Source: Apostichopus japonicus (lineage: Eukaryota > Echinodermata > Holothuroidea > Aspidochirotida > Stichopodidae). Taken from it: 64,000 nt of DNA. The stretch covers positions 12,857,013 through 12,921,012 of the forward strand of contig NC_092577.1 in the NCBI RefSeq assembly GCF_037975245.1, in the 5' to 3' direction. Made by a program: the position numbers and the translations under genes. Below the pieces are notes generated by a model. That model was not told where the DNA came from, searched no databases, and was given only the letters and a program-made list of their open reading frames with translations. Every line of letters starts with the position of its first letter. The stretch's first letter is position 1. Shown here in pieces: positions 1-13,779 of the stretch.

Positions 1-3000
1 ATACCAGAATATTACTTACCTAGTTTCCTGATGGTCGTCAAACATTAATAACTTGACAGCTGTGTAACTACACAAAGCAGAAGTAGGGTTATCGTTAAAG
101 ACTAGTGCAAAGTTTATATCATTTTAATCATAACAATTTCAAATTCTTATTCAGATTGAGTAAATTTCACCTGCTCCATGTTATATCTCTCTTAAAAAAA
201 ACTATTTTTTGGTATTCACGTCATCAGGACAAGTGTAACTTAGTTGAGCTAACATCACTCTGAAATAAAAACCAGCTACGATTTTTATTTCTTCATAACT
301 TTACATACTTTTATCATAAATATAACAAATGGTTGAGCTGGCTATAAATTATAATAACAAGCAGTCCAAGTATTTTTATAACATTTCAAAACGTTAGGTC
401 ATCTTTGCCACTTTCTAAGATCAACGTTTTCCTGTTGAGAACTGAATTTGAGAGATATATCAGTCGCCATTGTTTACCAGTACAAAGAAATCATGTTCAG
501 AAGACTTAAATATTCCGTGTTTCTATTTTCGTACTATACGACGTACTACCAAACAAGTCGACTGATGAGAATAACTTTAATTCCATCCATACCCTCATAC
601 ATATGTAAACATTTATGAAATTGGTTTAAGCAAGACAACATGGCTTAACAATTCCTTGCCACTATGGACCGTTAATGCAATATTCCTGCAATTGCTCAAT
701 ATTTGATAACAATAGTTTACATCGATCAAATGAAAGCCTCCAGCACATTTTTTTTTAGAATTAAAGCTGTTATTTAACAAATTTCATCAGTTAATACATC
801 TATTCATAGTGATTTTTGTATACTAGACTACTCAATTGCTGCTTCCTGAACTAGATTTTTATCTTTATTCTCTTTGCCTGGTTTATAATACAAAATTCCA
901 ACCCAACTAAGAGAAGATATCATTTTTTTTGGCTTTCTATTTTGACTATCCCGTGTTTCCACCGTGTAAAACTCATGCCAATAGTCTATTCTGGCAAAAT
1001 TCCAGTATATTGTCGAATAAGTTACCTTCCGTTATCGTATTATCTTTCCAGCATATTTTGTTGCCACAAGAGACTGGAGGCAATTTATAAAACTCGTTCG
1101 ATGGGAGTGGTGGAAAGTGGAACAAAATCAAACAAAACCCACGCCTGACCACGGCAAGTATAATCAAAGAGTTCGAAGTCAACCAAGTTAAATTTGCCCT
1201 ACAAATAAAGCACGTGTGCGTGACACTTGTATTGTTTTAACAGAAGCGGATTTAAGTCGATGATTGATGTTCTCCTTAGTGTGCAATAGCTGGTAAAGGT
1301 CCATAGTTAATTACCAAAAACATACAATCTTTGTTCTACGTCATACGTATAGTTCTTACCAATATCTCTTTAACTATACATGTTATTCCTGTCAGCAAAG
1401 TTGATAGATTTGATTATAGAAGTTTTAACTACCCTTTTTATATTTTATTCTGTTTTTGAATAGCGAGGGAAATTTGTTTAACAATTAAATGCACCTGTAA
1501 CTTCTAACTTATACAATTTGTCATAACTGTCTGTTTTACGGTTTTCTTCACGTCAAAAAGTAAAATAATGTACACGTGTAATATAAGTATCGTACTATAT
1601 TGAGTAGCGTATGTGATCTTTAAAAAAAGCTGAACAAAATGCTATTCAAAATGGATTTAGTGCTCTACAAATGGTTCAGGATGGGATTAGAAGCCATCTA
1701 TTTGGCAATCAAATATGGACCCCTGTGTCCGACTTGTCGAGGCTGTAGAAAATTTAGTTGATAGTAATAGCAACACTCGTATATCACGTGGTGATAGTTT
1801 AAATGCTTTTCTTTCATCAGTGTTTGCTTGTGTATGCTACTTTTACACACTGGTACCTGAATTACAATAAAAATTTAGGTTTACATAAAATTTGCTATCA
1901 ACCCTAACCAACATTCTTTTATTTGCATTTCAAAGTTTGGAAATGAGCCCAAAATGGCCGCAGCAGCCTTCTCAATTAATTAAAACCCTCTCCATCCTCT
2001 CGGTCAAATTATCAATTTGAGAACGCAAGAAGCACTTTTCCTTCTGGAATTGGTCCAGGCTAGCAATAAAGTCCATTAAATGTTTAACAACTTCATGGTG
2101 AAGAGGAGGACCCTCACCCAGAGGATGGCTTCGCGACTGACCTCAATGTTAACTACTACTATGCTAGTACTTTGTATTGCCTTCAGTGTTAATGTTTCTT
2201 CAATAATTACGTCACGTACGTAATTGCTGTAACTCGCCAAACACCAGAACAGACTTAAAGCAGCGTATTGACAATTTAACATCTGTTCAGAAGACTACTG
2301 CGTTTAAACGAAATCCTAGATTTGCCACTGACATGTGATGAATAATCTGACTGCTTCACTCGCAATTTGGTTTTGATGTCTAGAATGGATTATCCAGGGG
2401 AAATTTCGTTTCGATTTACCTAAGAGTAACATATGATAACTAAGAAAAAATCCAAGCAATTATCAAACATTCTATCAAGTTGCACAACAAAGTGTGTTCT
2501 TATCATTTATATTACATACATTTCTTGATGTTGGATAACGTGGCTTGTTTGCATCCAGAGGTTGTAAATGACATTGAAAAACCAATGTCCGTAGTGTAAG
2601 AAAAAAACACATTATCTGCGAGTGTGCAAAAGGGCATCATTTAGTATTTTCAATAAATATAAACTGCCCCTGTGGTCATTGTTGACCATTTCTAGAGATA
2701 ATATCGCCCTTCTGGTGTATATGAAACATTAATGTGTAGAAAGGGGCCGAATGGGCAGAGTTGAACTTCCAAAATGGCACTTTAGGACTTTCGGAAGGGC
2801 ACTTTAGTATGAAAATTTTTAAATGTTGGGCACTTTCTCCTTTACCTACTTCCCATCTCGTGTACTCACAAACTCGAAATAACAACCATAATTACGACAT
2901 GGGCATTTATGATTGATAGTACCCGGTCCAGATAAGATACGTTGTTCGAGCTGGGGATTAATTCAGATGAAAGGTATTTTATCTCCATTATTATCATGTT

Positions 3001-5587
3001 TTGCCATAACAGTATTAAGAAGAAATTCGCTCAATGAAATCGGCAGACAGCCAGCCATGGGCTTTGAATGATTTCAAAAAATTTTGAGCATTTTTAGTAA
3101 CAGAACTTCACCCTCTAGATCAAGGGTAAATATAGTTAAGATTAATTTGAGATGGGTGTCAAGAAAAATATCTTTTAGGTGCTTTTTTGGCCAAGTTTTG
3201 GGCCAAAATATGATTTATGTTATAAGTTGTATTTCATATCTTTAAAAACTGTACTACCAGGAAAGTTTAGTTGGTTTGGGCTATAGCCAATTGTTAGTAC
3301 ATATTTAAAATGTTCGATTGATTTTTACAACAGTACAACCAGCATTGTCCCTTTCTTTTATATGATCTTACATACAGCTGAGTATGACTAGAGAAGCAAC
3401 ATTCTGGTGACACTTTCACTCAATTCCGACGGATGTACCAAACAGTTGTAATGTTATTGCTGCACACTAACAACAAACTGCTTTGTTTTTTCCTTATATT
3501 CCAGTCTATTTTATCGACCTTGAAAGAGATATGTGGCTATTTAACTTAAATGTGTTGCAAGTGCATATAAAGTCAATGCCTGTGGTGCATTTAAATTTGT
3601 GAATGAAACACATTTTGTAGCAGAAAAGTGAAAGCAAATATTTCAGCGAGTGTGCAACAATGTCATCGCACCTGTTTGCTTCAAGTTCACTTTGACTATG
3701 AAATGAGACAACTTTAATTTTCAAATCTCTCTTTTTGACTTTCGCCTTCCAAGCTTTTTACCAGACATACTCACATCAAGATGAGTCAATACATATTTTT
3801 ACCTCGTCTATATATGTTTAAGATGAAGTAAACGTATTAAATGTGCCAACAAAAGATTCGTGTCCACGGCCACATGTGCAGGTCGTATTATCCTTTAACT
3901 GTACAAGGAAACTTCCTATAGAGACAACGCCGAACAATTCAAACCAGCATTATTTATTAATTTAAGTGCTCAATTCAAAGTGAACTGAATCAAGTGACAT
4001 TACACAGACGTTACTACTTATTTTCACTCCCAAGTTTGTTTCTTTATTGAAGGTTTCTCTTCAAGAGATATGTTGATACATTTTGATTGGTTACATCATG
4101 TAATATTGCCATTCATTAAAGTAGTCTATTCTATCCAGTCCGGGTACATTCACATGAAAAGTGATATTTGCGTTCAATTAAAATGTAGTCAAGGTAATTT
4201 AATGTTTTTAAAACCATTCGCTTGTTTATAAAACACCAAGCTCCAACTGTTTAGATCACAAGAGATGCAATATGATTGGCTCCAAATTCGGTGAAGTTTC
4301 GAAACATATTATACAATATAAGGAAATCATACTAATTTACATTTAAAATATACTGCTTTTCGTCTAGCGTTCAAACTTTATTGTTTCTTACACTCACGTT
4401 TTCTTTTAACCTTTCCCTTTGCACTATATGACATTTTTGTCAACAATGTTGATTTATGATAATATCTTTAATTTCTTGCCTTACCACAGTGGCGACAAAA
4501 AACGGTAGTATTGCTTTATATTCAATTAGAAATGCACCTGTGGTTCAGTTTTCCCTCTCTTCAAGACAATTAGTGATATAAATGTGTATTATATATTAGT
4601 TTGGTAATTATCCACACATGTTATTATTATATTGTTATTACAATGATACAATCAGTTATTGATTAACAAATGTCTGTAGTTTCATTATAAAATTGAACGT
4701 TGGAAGGGAGTATTCTGTTCAAAGTTAACATGAGAATAACAGAGTAATAATAATAATACGTCATAATCACTGTGCTGCACCCTTTTGCAAAATATAGTTA
4801 CCGAATAAATGTTAAGATATCCGTGCACATAATTAAATTTAACCGGTATTCAGTATTTGGTACGATTGTGTTGACCAACAGTCTTAAGAAGTATCCTAAT
4901 TTCCGTGTGTGCTGTCGCAATGTAACCTCGTCAATGTGTACAAATGACGAGATTCAAGCGTCTATTACAAGATGTACAATGAATTGATTGTGTTCATACA
5001 TCAGCTTCAAGTCGAAATTTGCGGACTGGAGTAGCCGGCTATGTTTTCAGTGTCTTAAGCTGTGTTCCTTTTGTCCGGTGAATTGTCCAACTCAACTGAA
5101 AAATATATAAAAATTTAAAGATAGAGAATAAAAAAATATCAATGTACTATTTGGGTCATTTTCCCTTTCTGGTCCAAACATGGTACCAGACGTCAGTTAT
5201 GTGACCTGTACACATTCACCGTGGCATTCGTTGATCTGGAGGAGGCTGTGAACTTCAATTCTGTAGGAAACATGGGACGCAGATTTGAAAGAAAACAAAG
5301 CAATACATTATCCAAAAGTTTCTAACAATTCCATTACACCTGTTTGTTTTAAATGTATGTTGGTATGACATGTAAAAACTTTCACTGCCTATTTTTCAAA
5401 AACTTAAGAAGATATTTGTTTGTAATTTTCTCCAGAAAAAATATTGTTCCCTGTCAAAGATAATTGTTTCTGAGCCTGGACTTCCTATTGTTTTTAAACA
5501 GATCAGGGAACAAATCAGGGGATTGCTTCACGGGACACACATTCTTGGCTGACCACGTCATGAAATAACGAAATGATACGCCTACGG
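1..5587. other. No gene recognised
   Basis: AT-rich DNA with only chance open frames under 75 codons. No repeat units, tRNA or splice-site-bounded coding stretch stands out. A GGGCACTTT-type motif near 2.77-2.83 kb may be an eroded repeat. Confidence 0.6.
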
Positions 5588-5790
5588 AAATTCACATAAT
5601 TATGTGTTAAAAAAAGTAAAATGTGTTTGCAACACAAATCCCTCAACACCGCCAATCCTCTAGCCGACCCTGAAATATTACACATGTAAAAATTTACATA
5701 ATTATCTGTTTGAAAAAGTAAATGTACTTCCAACACATATCCCTCACCGCTACTAACCCCCGCTAGTCGATCCTGAAATATTACACATGT
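5588..5790. repeat. Two tandem ~102-bp units
   Basis: AAATTYACATAATTATSTGT starts at 5588 and 5690. Both units contain CAACACAWATCCCTCA and end TGAAATATTACACATGT. Diverged and noncoding. Confidence 0.8.
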
Positions 5791-8394
5791 GGCAAAGAAT
5801 TTGGTTATTCAACGCTTTGTTCACTAACATTTGTCAGTCTAGGTGGGATGCATGATTATTTTGGTTCATGAATAAGGTGTCAGATAATTTCGATTGACAG
5901 GTTCACCTATTCATAGCTAAAAGTATGTTGAAGTCACATTTGGTGAGCTAAAATTATGATGCAAACTATTCCAAAATATGCCAGTCGAATCATGTCAGTT
6001 ATAACAAGGGCAAACAACGCTACGCAGAAATGTATGGCTTGGGAAGCCCCAGCAATGTACTCAGAATTAAATGATCATCACTGCTATTCTGAGCCATTAA
6101 TTACCGAGCTGGCATTTGTTTAATTTTCATGCATCATTAGTGTGTTTAATCATGATTGTTGTTAACAGTTTTATTCTCCATGAGGAGTGCAAGTCCCCTG
6201 ATCTTCGTTGTCCCTGCAGGTAAAATGAAGAACTGTGGCCTGCACTCATAAATAAGAGCAATATGTCAATATTCATCAACATTTCTTCCCCAAGATTTGT
6301 TACAACGAACACCTTTAGTCTCGAAGGAGTCCAATAAGGTATAATCGGTAGTAAACAAAAGATTCCGAGATACTGAACTTCATCAAATCAAATTTTGGAA
6401 TCTGTTTCCCTATAATGTATACAATAAGCTTATCTATAGCTATATGCATGATAAATGAGTGTAGTATGTGTAAACGATCAACACAATTTTGGAGCAAGTA
6501 AAAACTCATTTAAGGTCAGCAGATGATGTGTTGTTATTTATATTTAGCTTATGCATGTTGGATTATTCTTGTGACGGGAAAATTTCGTAAAAGCAAACAA
6601 AAGGTCATTCACATGAAAACATTGATATTCATGCCGTGATTCAAGCTACTATTCTGACTTCTCAGGTTATGCTCTTGGTGGGATAAATTCTTCCAAGAAA
6701 GCGAACATTACTTCAGTAATCCGACTTTTGATGATACTATTATTGCATCCTGGTTAGAATATAAATATGTCTCTCATCAACAATATTAACTCGCATCTTT
6801 GTATGTTACTCCACATGCAAGGCTAATATTAGTCCAAAGTTCCAAAAAGAAAAGAAAATCCTAAAGTTACTGACAAAATTGACAAAGTACCCCACCCCCC
6901 TCCCCCAAAACCAATCCCAAGCACACTGTCACTTGTCAATTTCCTCTCAAGGAGCAATGTATTGCCAAGGAATACATCCTGCCTAAGCATGGAGGGCGTA
7001 TCACCCTCTCAGTGTAATACGTATATGAAATTATTTCAATACAAGTAACCGCATGAGAGTAATCCGTTTGGATTATAGTTTCTTTATAAGTATCATATTT
7101 TATTATCATCCAACCTATTTCAGAATATTAGCTTGCTAAATTTTGGGCCAATACAACAGATCTTTAATACCACACTAATATGCTTAAAGTTGATTTGTCA
7201 AATGTTTTAGAAGTTTATTCAGCAGTGATATATAGATATATGAGACAATACACAATAGGCTCATAGGCAGTGTGATTACAATTTCAGTAACTACTTATTG
7301 GTTTTATTGTTGTGATACCTGTAAAATTTAGCAAATCGTATTTGCTTCAAATGAGGTTAGGTTGCCACGCTAGGGCCACACCGCAATTGTCAAAAGGCCC
7401 TTAACTCAGAAACTACATACCACATCAGGGGGGAATCACCCGATCACACAACTCGCGAACCCGACCAATGGAGACCAACAATAGTTTATCCTACTGACAG
7501 ACTGACCAGTCAATGCCGCATGACCACAAAACAAAACAATTGATAACGCATCGGGAAAAATCAAGCCGTAACGAAATTTGGATATCTCAAATATATTTTA
7601 ATTACTGATATCTGGTAAGGAATTATAGATATCTGGAAATGAATTAGAAATATCTGAAACTGAGTTATAGATATCTGGAAATGAATTTGAGATATCCGAA
7701 ATGAATTAGAGAAATGTGTAATAATAGAATACATTTTAAAATGACGTTCCACGCGCCCTGTTATTTTCTACGCTGTGATGAATAATTAGTCGTAATTTAT
7801 AAACACAATCTTCAAAAGACACTTTAAACTGAAATGTCGTAAAAAGAAAAAGAAGAGGAAGAATAATAATAGTAATAAAACAAAAGAGGAAACTGTTAAC
7901 AAATAAGTTGCAAGGTCCAGATTTTAAGACTGTAAACGAACAATTTTGTCGTCAATTTAGGGTATACATCTCTCTTCAGCGCACTGTGTTGCCTTTCTTA
8001 GCGGGCGTTCCTATTCAAATGAAAAAAAGAATCTGAAATTCCCCCCACCCCATCACTTGACTATGTGTACAGTTTGGACCATCGGCGACTAAAGAACTAT
8101 AGTTCCTTTTCTTCCATTTTGTTTGTGTACTATTATGTTACATTAATTTGTGTAAGACTGCACTGAATTCGGCTCCAGTCTTGTCAAAGACTTGGTATCG
8201 AATTTAGAACAACTGAATTTCACTAGGGATGACGCCTCTACTACTCTACAACCGAATATACAACACTGCTCAGATATCGTTCTAGAAATGTTTGAAAATG
8301 GAACGTCAAATTGCAAGGAATTTCAGAAATTTTAAACATTCTAAAGGTACATGTCAGAAAGGATTCGGGAATATAATTTAAGTCAAATAATACT
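5791..8394. other. No gene recognised
   Basis: Intergenic DNA downstream of the NXPE gene apart from the 7.58-7.71 kb minisatellite. A relatively GC-rich patch at 7.34-7.56 kb (GCCACGCTAGGGCCACACCG) may be repeat-derived but is not identified. Confidence 0.5.
7577..7712. repeat. Short minisatellite with GATATCTGGAAATGAATT motif
   Basis: About five units of roughly 27 bp around RATATCTGRAAATGAATTAK, variable. The palindromic GATATC is retained in several units. The antisense open frame rich in Ile/Ser is a product of the repeat. Confidence 0.75.
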
Positions 8395-9235
8395 TTAGTC
8401 CAGACAAACATAAGTCAAAAGCAAATTGACTAAATTATCAATGATTGGAAACCGTGGATGCGTAAGTGCAGGAGAGGATTGGGCTCGAGTGATATCCCAG
8501 GCATTGACATAACCAAGTGTTGCATCATCTTTAAAAATTTCTCTTAATTTCATCTCTTGTCTTTGCGTGTGCCAATCACTAGATACTAACATAATTCCTG
8601 GGTTAACGTAGTCCCTAGCATTTGTGCCTTTGACAATAAGTTTTAATCCAGGTGATCGCTTTCTCAAACGATTAATTGCCTCTTGAACACCTCTAAGTCT
8701 TTTTTCGTAGTAACGTTCTCCGGATATAGCAAAATGTGTCCAATAAGATAATAACATGACTTGATTAGCTCCTCCGGTTATGTTGTCTATTTCGTTGGCA
8801 GCGTAGTGATTATGTATTCGCTTTGTTCCTCCGTTAGGAATTCCATGGAAGTGAAAATATAGAGTTAAATCTTCTCGTTCACAGAGTAATTCACGCTTGT
8901 TGTCATCTCTAGGTGGTTGTAGTTTCTGCTCATCACATAACAGTCTCGCCTTTAAATTTGAATATAACTGTCGAGCCGTAGAATCTCCGTAAATTCGGAG
9001 CATTTTACCATGGAGGCAATAACGTGTTTCATTGTGAGTAAACGTTGCTATTTTACAATTGAATGGATGCCAAGTTTCCTCGAAGAAAAATCCGTTTGGA
9101 TAAGCAGGCGGTGGACCAGATGCTTTACAGTAAGGGAGACTTTCTATAGGAACATATCCAGGTGTTTGTCTTTGGCTGTCGATTTCATCGTTGACAAGTA
9201 TTGGTCCAAGGCCATGTTGAATAACTTTGCGTGTT
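8395..9235 (-). CDS. NXPE family protein, last coding exon (PC-esterase domain)
   Basis: Last coding exon of an NXPE-family (neurexophilin and PC-esterase domain) protein, probably a secreted or Golgi/ER-lumenal glycoprotein. On the minus strand it starts after a pyrimidine-rich acceptor (tttttctgtag|AACACG) and ends at a TAG stop. Its first base completes a Val codon begun in the previous exon, so the phases agree. Visible motifs in the 515-residue partial product are a GDSTARQ box near residues 319-325 and a WDITRA...LTHP segment whose Asp 483 and His 495 fit the Asp/His part of a GDSL/SGNH-type triad. The segment SSDWHTQRQEMKLREIF is also typical of the family. Known: NXPE proteins carry an N-terminal Ig-like region and a C-terminal PC-esterase domain; their substrates are mostly undefined. 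Family assignment is strong; enzymatic activity is not shown by sequence alone. Confidence 0.9.
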
Positions 9236-9567
9236 CTACAGAAAAAATAGAAGAACATTACAATATGAATATGAAACGCCGAAAATATTTAATTACACGA
9301 AGATATAAGAAGAAAATCCAATAATGATGATAATAGTGGTCATTCATCTATCCATCCATCCGCTCACTTCATGAAGAACAACATTATGTGAAGAAAGAAT
9401 AACTTTCCTTAACAAATAAAAACACGCCATACCTATAATTCATCTCGTCGCCACTCCACTCTCTCCTCTCACGACTCTCTCTCCACCCATCCTCTTCACC
9501 CCACAAGAAGGAATCAGAATAAAACTCAGCATAGGCTTAAGAGGTGAGGTTTTCTATCCATACTTAC

Positions 9568-9740
9568 ACTTCAAGAATTTTCATTCCAGTCTCATCAATT
9601 TCAGACATAAGAGCAGATAATAACGCTTTTGTATCTTTGTGGAAGGCTACCCAGTGTCTGCACGTTATGTTTTTATCTTTCGGAACATTGCAGTAAAATG
9701 GTGAATATACGTCTGGATCACTGAAGTTACAGAAAGTTGA
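9568..9740 (-). CDS. NXPE family protein, middle coding exon
   Basis: A 173-nt exon of the same NXPE gene. It lies between an acceptor (tttttcgtcag|TCAACT) and a consensus donor (GAAGT|GTAAGT). It reads STFCNFSDPDVYSPFYCNVP and continues with a conserved Cys/His/Trp stretch (ITCRHWVAFH), ending two bases into a codon that the first base of the next exon completes. The linker between the Ig-like region and the esterase domain in this family is rich in cysteines, which fits. The competing donor two bases earlier (gaa|gtgt) would break the frame. Confidence 0.85.
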
Positions 9741-10192
9741 CTGACGAAAAACAAATGTATAAGAAACAAACAAGAACATTAAAGTCATTTAGGGCGCAAA
9801 GTTTGGGGTTGATATGTTGTAGCCAAATTCAGAAACAAAGAAAAGATTAATTAATGGGTGTAGCTGGTTTGCTGCGACAGTTATTTATAACTCATCCTAA
9901 CTTGTCGATGGTCTGTTGGTAACCGAAATAACCAGATTCGACTTTGCATAGGTAGCCACTTGTTTACATGCATGCATCAATACTTTTCTTTCGCAAAATG
10001 ATTATATGGATAACTTTTAAGTCATGTCTAACAATTGTTGCAGGATTCTTGTATGCAAAGTAGGCTAGGCATACATGAATGCCTGCAATGAACGTAAACG
10101 TGTAGTTTATCTAAAGGGTTTACGTGTTCGTATTAGTACACAGGGTGAGAAGTTGTTTTGCTTAACTGTTAAAAGATTACATTTAAACAAAC

Positions 10193-10726
10193 CTTTGGAG
10201 GTTTTTCAAAGCATGTGACATTTTCTGCCCGCTTCACCCCAGCATCATCTATCATCTCAAATTCTCCCACGTAATTATGGGCGTAAGATCGTTCACCGTG
10301 TATAGAAGGAATGAACATTGGGATCGCCTCCGCTGGGTGAACCAGTAATACCTCGATGTACATCAAACCTTCCCATAGCAAAGGGAATGACGCCAGATAA
10401 GTACCATTTCGGTAATCGACGAACATATCCGCGACAACTGCCGCATAAGGAACTCTCGAGAACAGCTTTATCCTAAAGAAGTCTTCACCGTATAGCTTTG
10501 GTCGGTTAAGAGTATCCATGGCTTCGATTCGGATGATAATTCTGTCACATAAACCATATCGCAGTTTGGGATTTATAAGAGTAACTTTGGTAAAGTTAGG
10601 GCTGGTAACATTGTCGAAGTGAAGCGTTTTCATCGGCACTCGGTTTGTAGATTTGATTGGCTCAAAGTTAACCCTGCCAGTGACGTCAGGTGAACATGCA
10701 ACAGGATGATGGGCCTTGGGTTCAAA
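10193..10726 (-). CDS. NXPE family protein, upstream coding exon (Ig-like/neurexophilin region)
   Basis: A 534-nt (178-codon) phase-0 exon with acceptor ctctctacaag|TTTGAA and donor CCAAAG|GTTTGT. It encodes the N-terminal Ig-like region of NXPE proteins. The diagnostic run includes RPKLYGEDFFRIKLFS, then VDYRNGTYLASFPLLWEG and a VLLVHPAEAI strand; several N-x-S/T glycosylation sites are visible. The gene continues at 9740. The Met 13 codons upstream of the acceptor lies in intron sequence and is not the start. A further 5' exon with a signal peptide or anchor and the initiator Met must exist, and I could not find it in the next several kb (16,456-16,548 was considered, without proof). The family is usually about 540-560 residues, so only the first few dozen are missing. 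Confidence 0.88.
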
Positions 10727-12104
10727 CTTGTAGAGAGAAAGAGATATAATTGTAAATAAAGACAAAACAAAGATAAGAGATGGTAATAAGTAACTGAAAT
10801 GTTAAAAGTGCAAAGAATTATGAAATATTGTAGAACAAACAATGTTGACTGATTTTAATAAATACAATGAAATGAAATAAAAGTCAGTCATCTGTGTCAT
10901 GATTACGTCATTTTGAAAACTTGAGGCAAATTTCATATGATAATGGGTAATATCAAGCACGATCTATCACTTAGAATTTGTCCAAATTAGAAATCTGATT
11001 TCAACAAGTATAATGTCCTAGAGCCAAGCTGGTGATTTCTCTGACCTACTGGTGGAGAGCCAGGCTGCATGCACGTGCAATATGCACCCCACCACTGCTT
11101 AACAGGGGGAAAATATTTTTCTTGTTAAGAAAGTTAGTCAACTAAGATGTATAAGTAATAGCTCACTGGTCAGACTAGGTTAGAGTTACAGCTGATACCC
11201 ATTTAATTTATCTCTACCTGTAGATGAAAACTTTGAGACGTTTTTCAATGTTTTATGGCAATTATGAAGTGAGTCACACCATCATGACAAAATGAAAATA
11301 AATGGTTGTGTTTCCTTTATTGTTTGATTTTCTTTACTATGTACGAATTATTTTTACTCAAAAGAAAGCCTAATAGAGTTGATTCTGTGTACATCGACAA
11401 CATAAACAAACAAAGTCACTTTAAAATTAAATACATATATTCCTGATGAGTCCCAAAGGGTCAATACCGGTGTAGCAGTACAAACTGACGCATATATCCC
11501 ATATTCAGTACATACTGTCCTAGGTCCCCCTATAAACAAATTATACTGGATTTACCAGTACATTTGGTCTACCGGAGACAAAGCCAGTCTTTCAGACTTG
11601 CTGAAAATAGAACTCTTGCTTACGAAATTGAACGAAAGTTTTGCTATCTATGGCTTCTCCACTCGCTCAAATCGAGGCAGCACATACTAGTGGCATCTGA
11701 GGTAATGTCTGTAACTTACAGTATAGGATACCCTATTCCCGTGGAAAGCCCAGGCCGTTTAGTAGGTAAGATGATTTTCATCTTACGCCTATGTTAGTTT
11801 ACATGTGGGAAACGCTTATCCTCTATTTGCACAGTGATTATCGCACAGTGATAGGAATATGCCATTACAAACACTAATAAAGAGTTGTAATTCAATTTTA
11901 GTGGCACTTCAGCTAGACCTACCAATTCTGCAGCCCATATATTTGTGTGTGTTTTTACGGGGGGGGGGGGGGGCAAAACAAAAATCCTATTCTCCTTGAT
12001 CATGATTTTCTTATCTCTTTGAAGGTGCTTATCTTAGCATAGATGAACCAGAGAAGAGATTATGTCTAGATTCTATGGAAAAACTATCAACGTTGATGTA
12101 ATAA

Positions 12105-12493
12105 GGTATGTTCAACAGGATGTCAAAGCGTTGTTGTCTTGTAGACCTACGAACAGGTCTCCATAGCAACTGTAACTGGGTTATGTAAACAGGTAGATTC
12201 TCAAGCTGATCAAATTGTACAAGTTGTCCACATCATGCAGCGAAGGTTAAGTTTAGTTAAAGTCACTCTGTCTGGACAAATTAAACATTTACAATTTCAA
12301 AAGTAGTCTGTATAGGCCCTAAATTTTGGCCACTTTCATGGTCGCAAGTTTTCCAAAAGTTTCTAAATGATGACACGAGATGATTGAATGTCCCAGTGAG
12401 GTGAATTTCTTCCAGGGTAGTAACAAACATACTTTAAGAATTTGACCAAAGTGAAAATCTGGCATATTTAGGGCCAACGCAACATACCTTTAA
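12105..12493. mobile_element. Possible small MITE with AAGGTATGTT ends
   Basis: AAGGTATGTT at about 12,105 and its complement AACATACCTT at about 12,484-12,493. The interior has GGCCCTAAATTTTGGCCA and ATATTTAGGGCCAA, partly inverted. Target duplication is not convincing. Confidence 0.35.
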
Positions 12494-13779
12494 GCCACAC
12501 TTTGGCATAACTGCAGAGCAACCATCAATATAGACATATACAACCACTTTCTGGGTTAGTGGTTTAAGCGATTGTGAATATATGGTACACTATGGTTTAA
12601 GTAACGTTTTCATGTATGCAAGGTATAAGTAATTGGCCTAAATCCAACCTGTTTCGATCAGATATCCCACTATTTTTTATATAGATCTGAGTACAGACTG
12701 AAGCAATGGAATAGGACAACAGTAAAGGCAAAGCATGCAACTTGTAAATGTTTTTTTTTAAAAAATTATAACCTAAATGCTGTCTTCTGCCAGTGACAGC
12801 TGCAGGATGACTATACATACTAACAATGTGTGACTTCTATTCAATGTGGCCTAACGCTAAGGCAATGCCTGACATGACTAAAGCATCAACTTCTAATTTC
12901 ATTAATGAGGTGATGAGGTAAACATATATAAAAACATTTAATAATTTTCTGTTGTTAGTGCCAATAATGAATGGCATCATATCTGTTATTTATACCATGC
13001 AAATAACTGATATTGCATGGCAGAATGGTCAACAGAGCTGTGTTTGAGTAAAACTCTTTCAACTTAGTGACATAGGTTTAAAGCATACAGAATGGCCAAG
13101 AAATGAAGGTATAGGTGAGCACGGAGAAGTGTACTGTAAATCTTTGCAGGTGTAGTCCCCATTAACAAGTTTATATGTAAGTAGTTTCCGTTCCTTTATA
13201 TATTTTCAAAGGTTCCACATCTGGTTCTTCAGTGGCATATAGCCAAATCATTGGAACAGACACAGTTTATATTTTCAAATAAAAGATGAGTAAATAATTA
13301 AGACCACGTTCCACAGCTAGACATCACCTATTGTATGTTTTTTTTTTTCAAAAAAAGAGTTGGACAGTTTGATATTTTTACCACAATGATCTTTCCTGTT
13401 TAGAATGTGTGAACTTATTACTACTTGGCTGTTTTGACAGGAACTTCGACAAGATAAGAGTGATAATGTATCAACTGAGTTTTGGTACCATTTCTCTGCT
13501 AGGTCCCTTGAGGAAAATTGCTAAATGTGTTTGTATTGGTGAGGGGATATTTTCTGAAACCTAAGGGAGGGTCCCCTTTTCTTTGGCTAAATAAGGCAAT
13601 TTTTAGGTCTCGTGATGCAAAAGTATGTATAATAGTACTTTCTTTGAACAAGCTTATCTCTACAAGAATGACACATTTAAAGTATTTCTGGAATAACATG
13701 TGACATCAACTCTCATCTTATTGATGTCTTCCTGTCACATTGACAGGTGTTTTTCACTGTTTCTTTCCAACAGGAACAA

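Noticed and set aside
8990-9324. 104-codon plus-strand frame
   Set aside because: It lies antisense to the well-supported NXPE esterase exon and has no domain.
10630-10842. Hydrophobic antisense-frame peptide as the NXPE signal anchor
   Set aside because: It overlaps the Ig-like exon in another frame and does not connect to it in phase.
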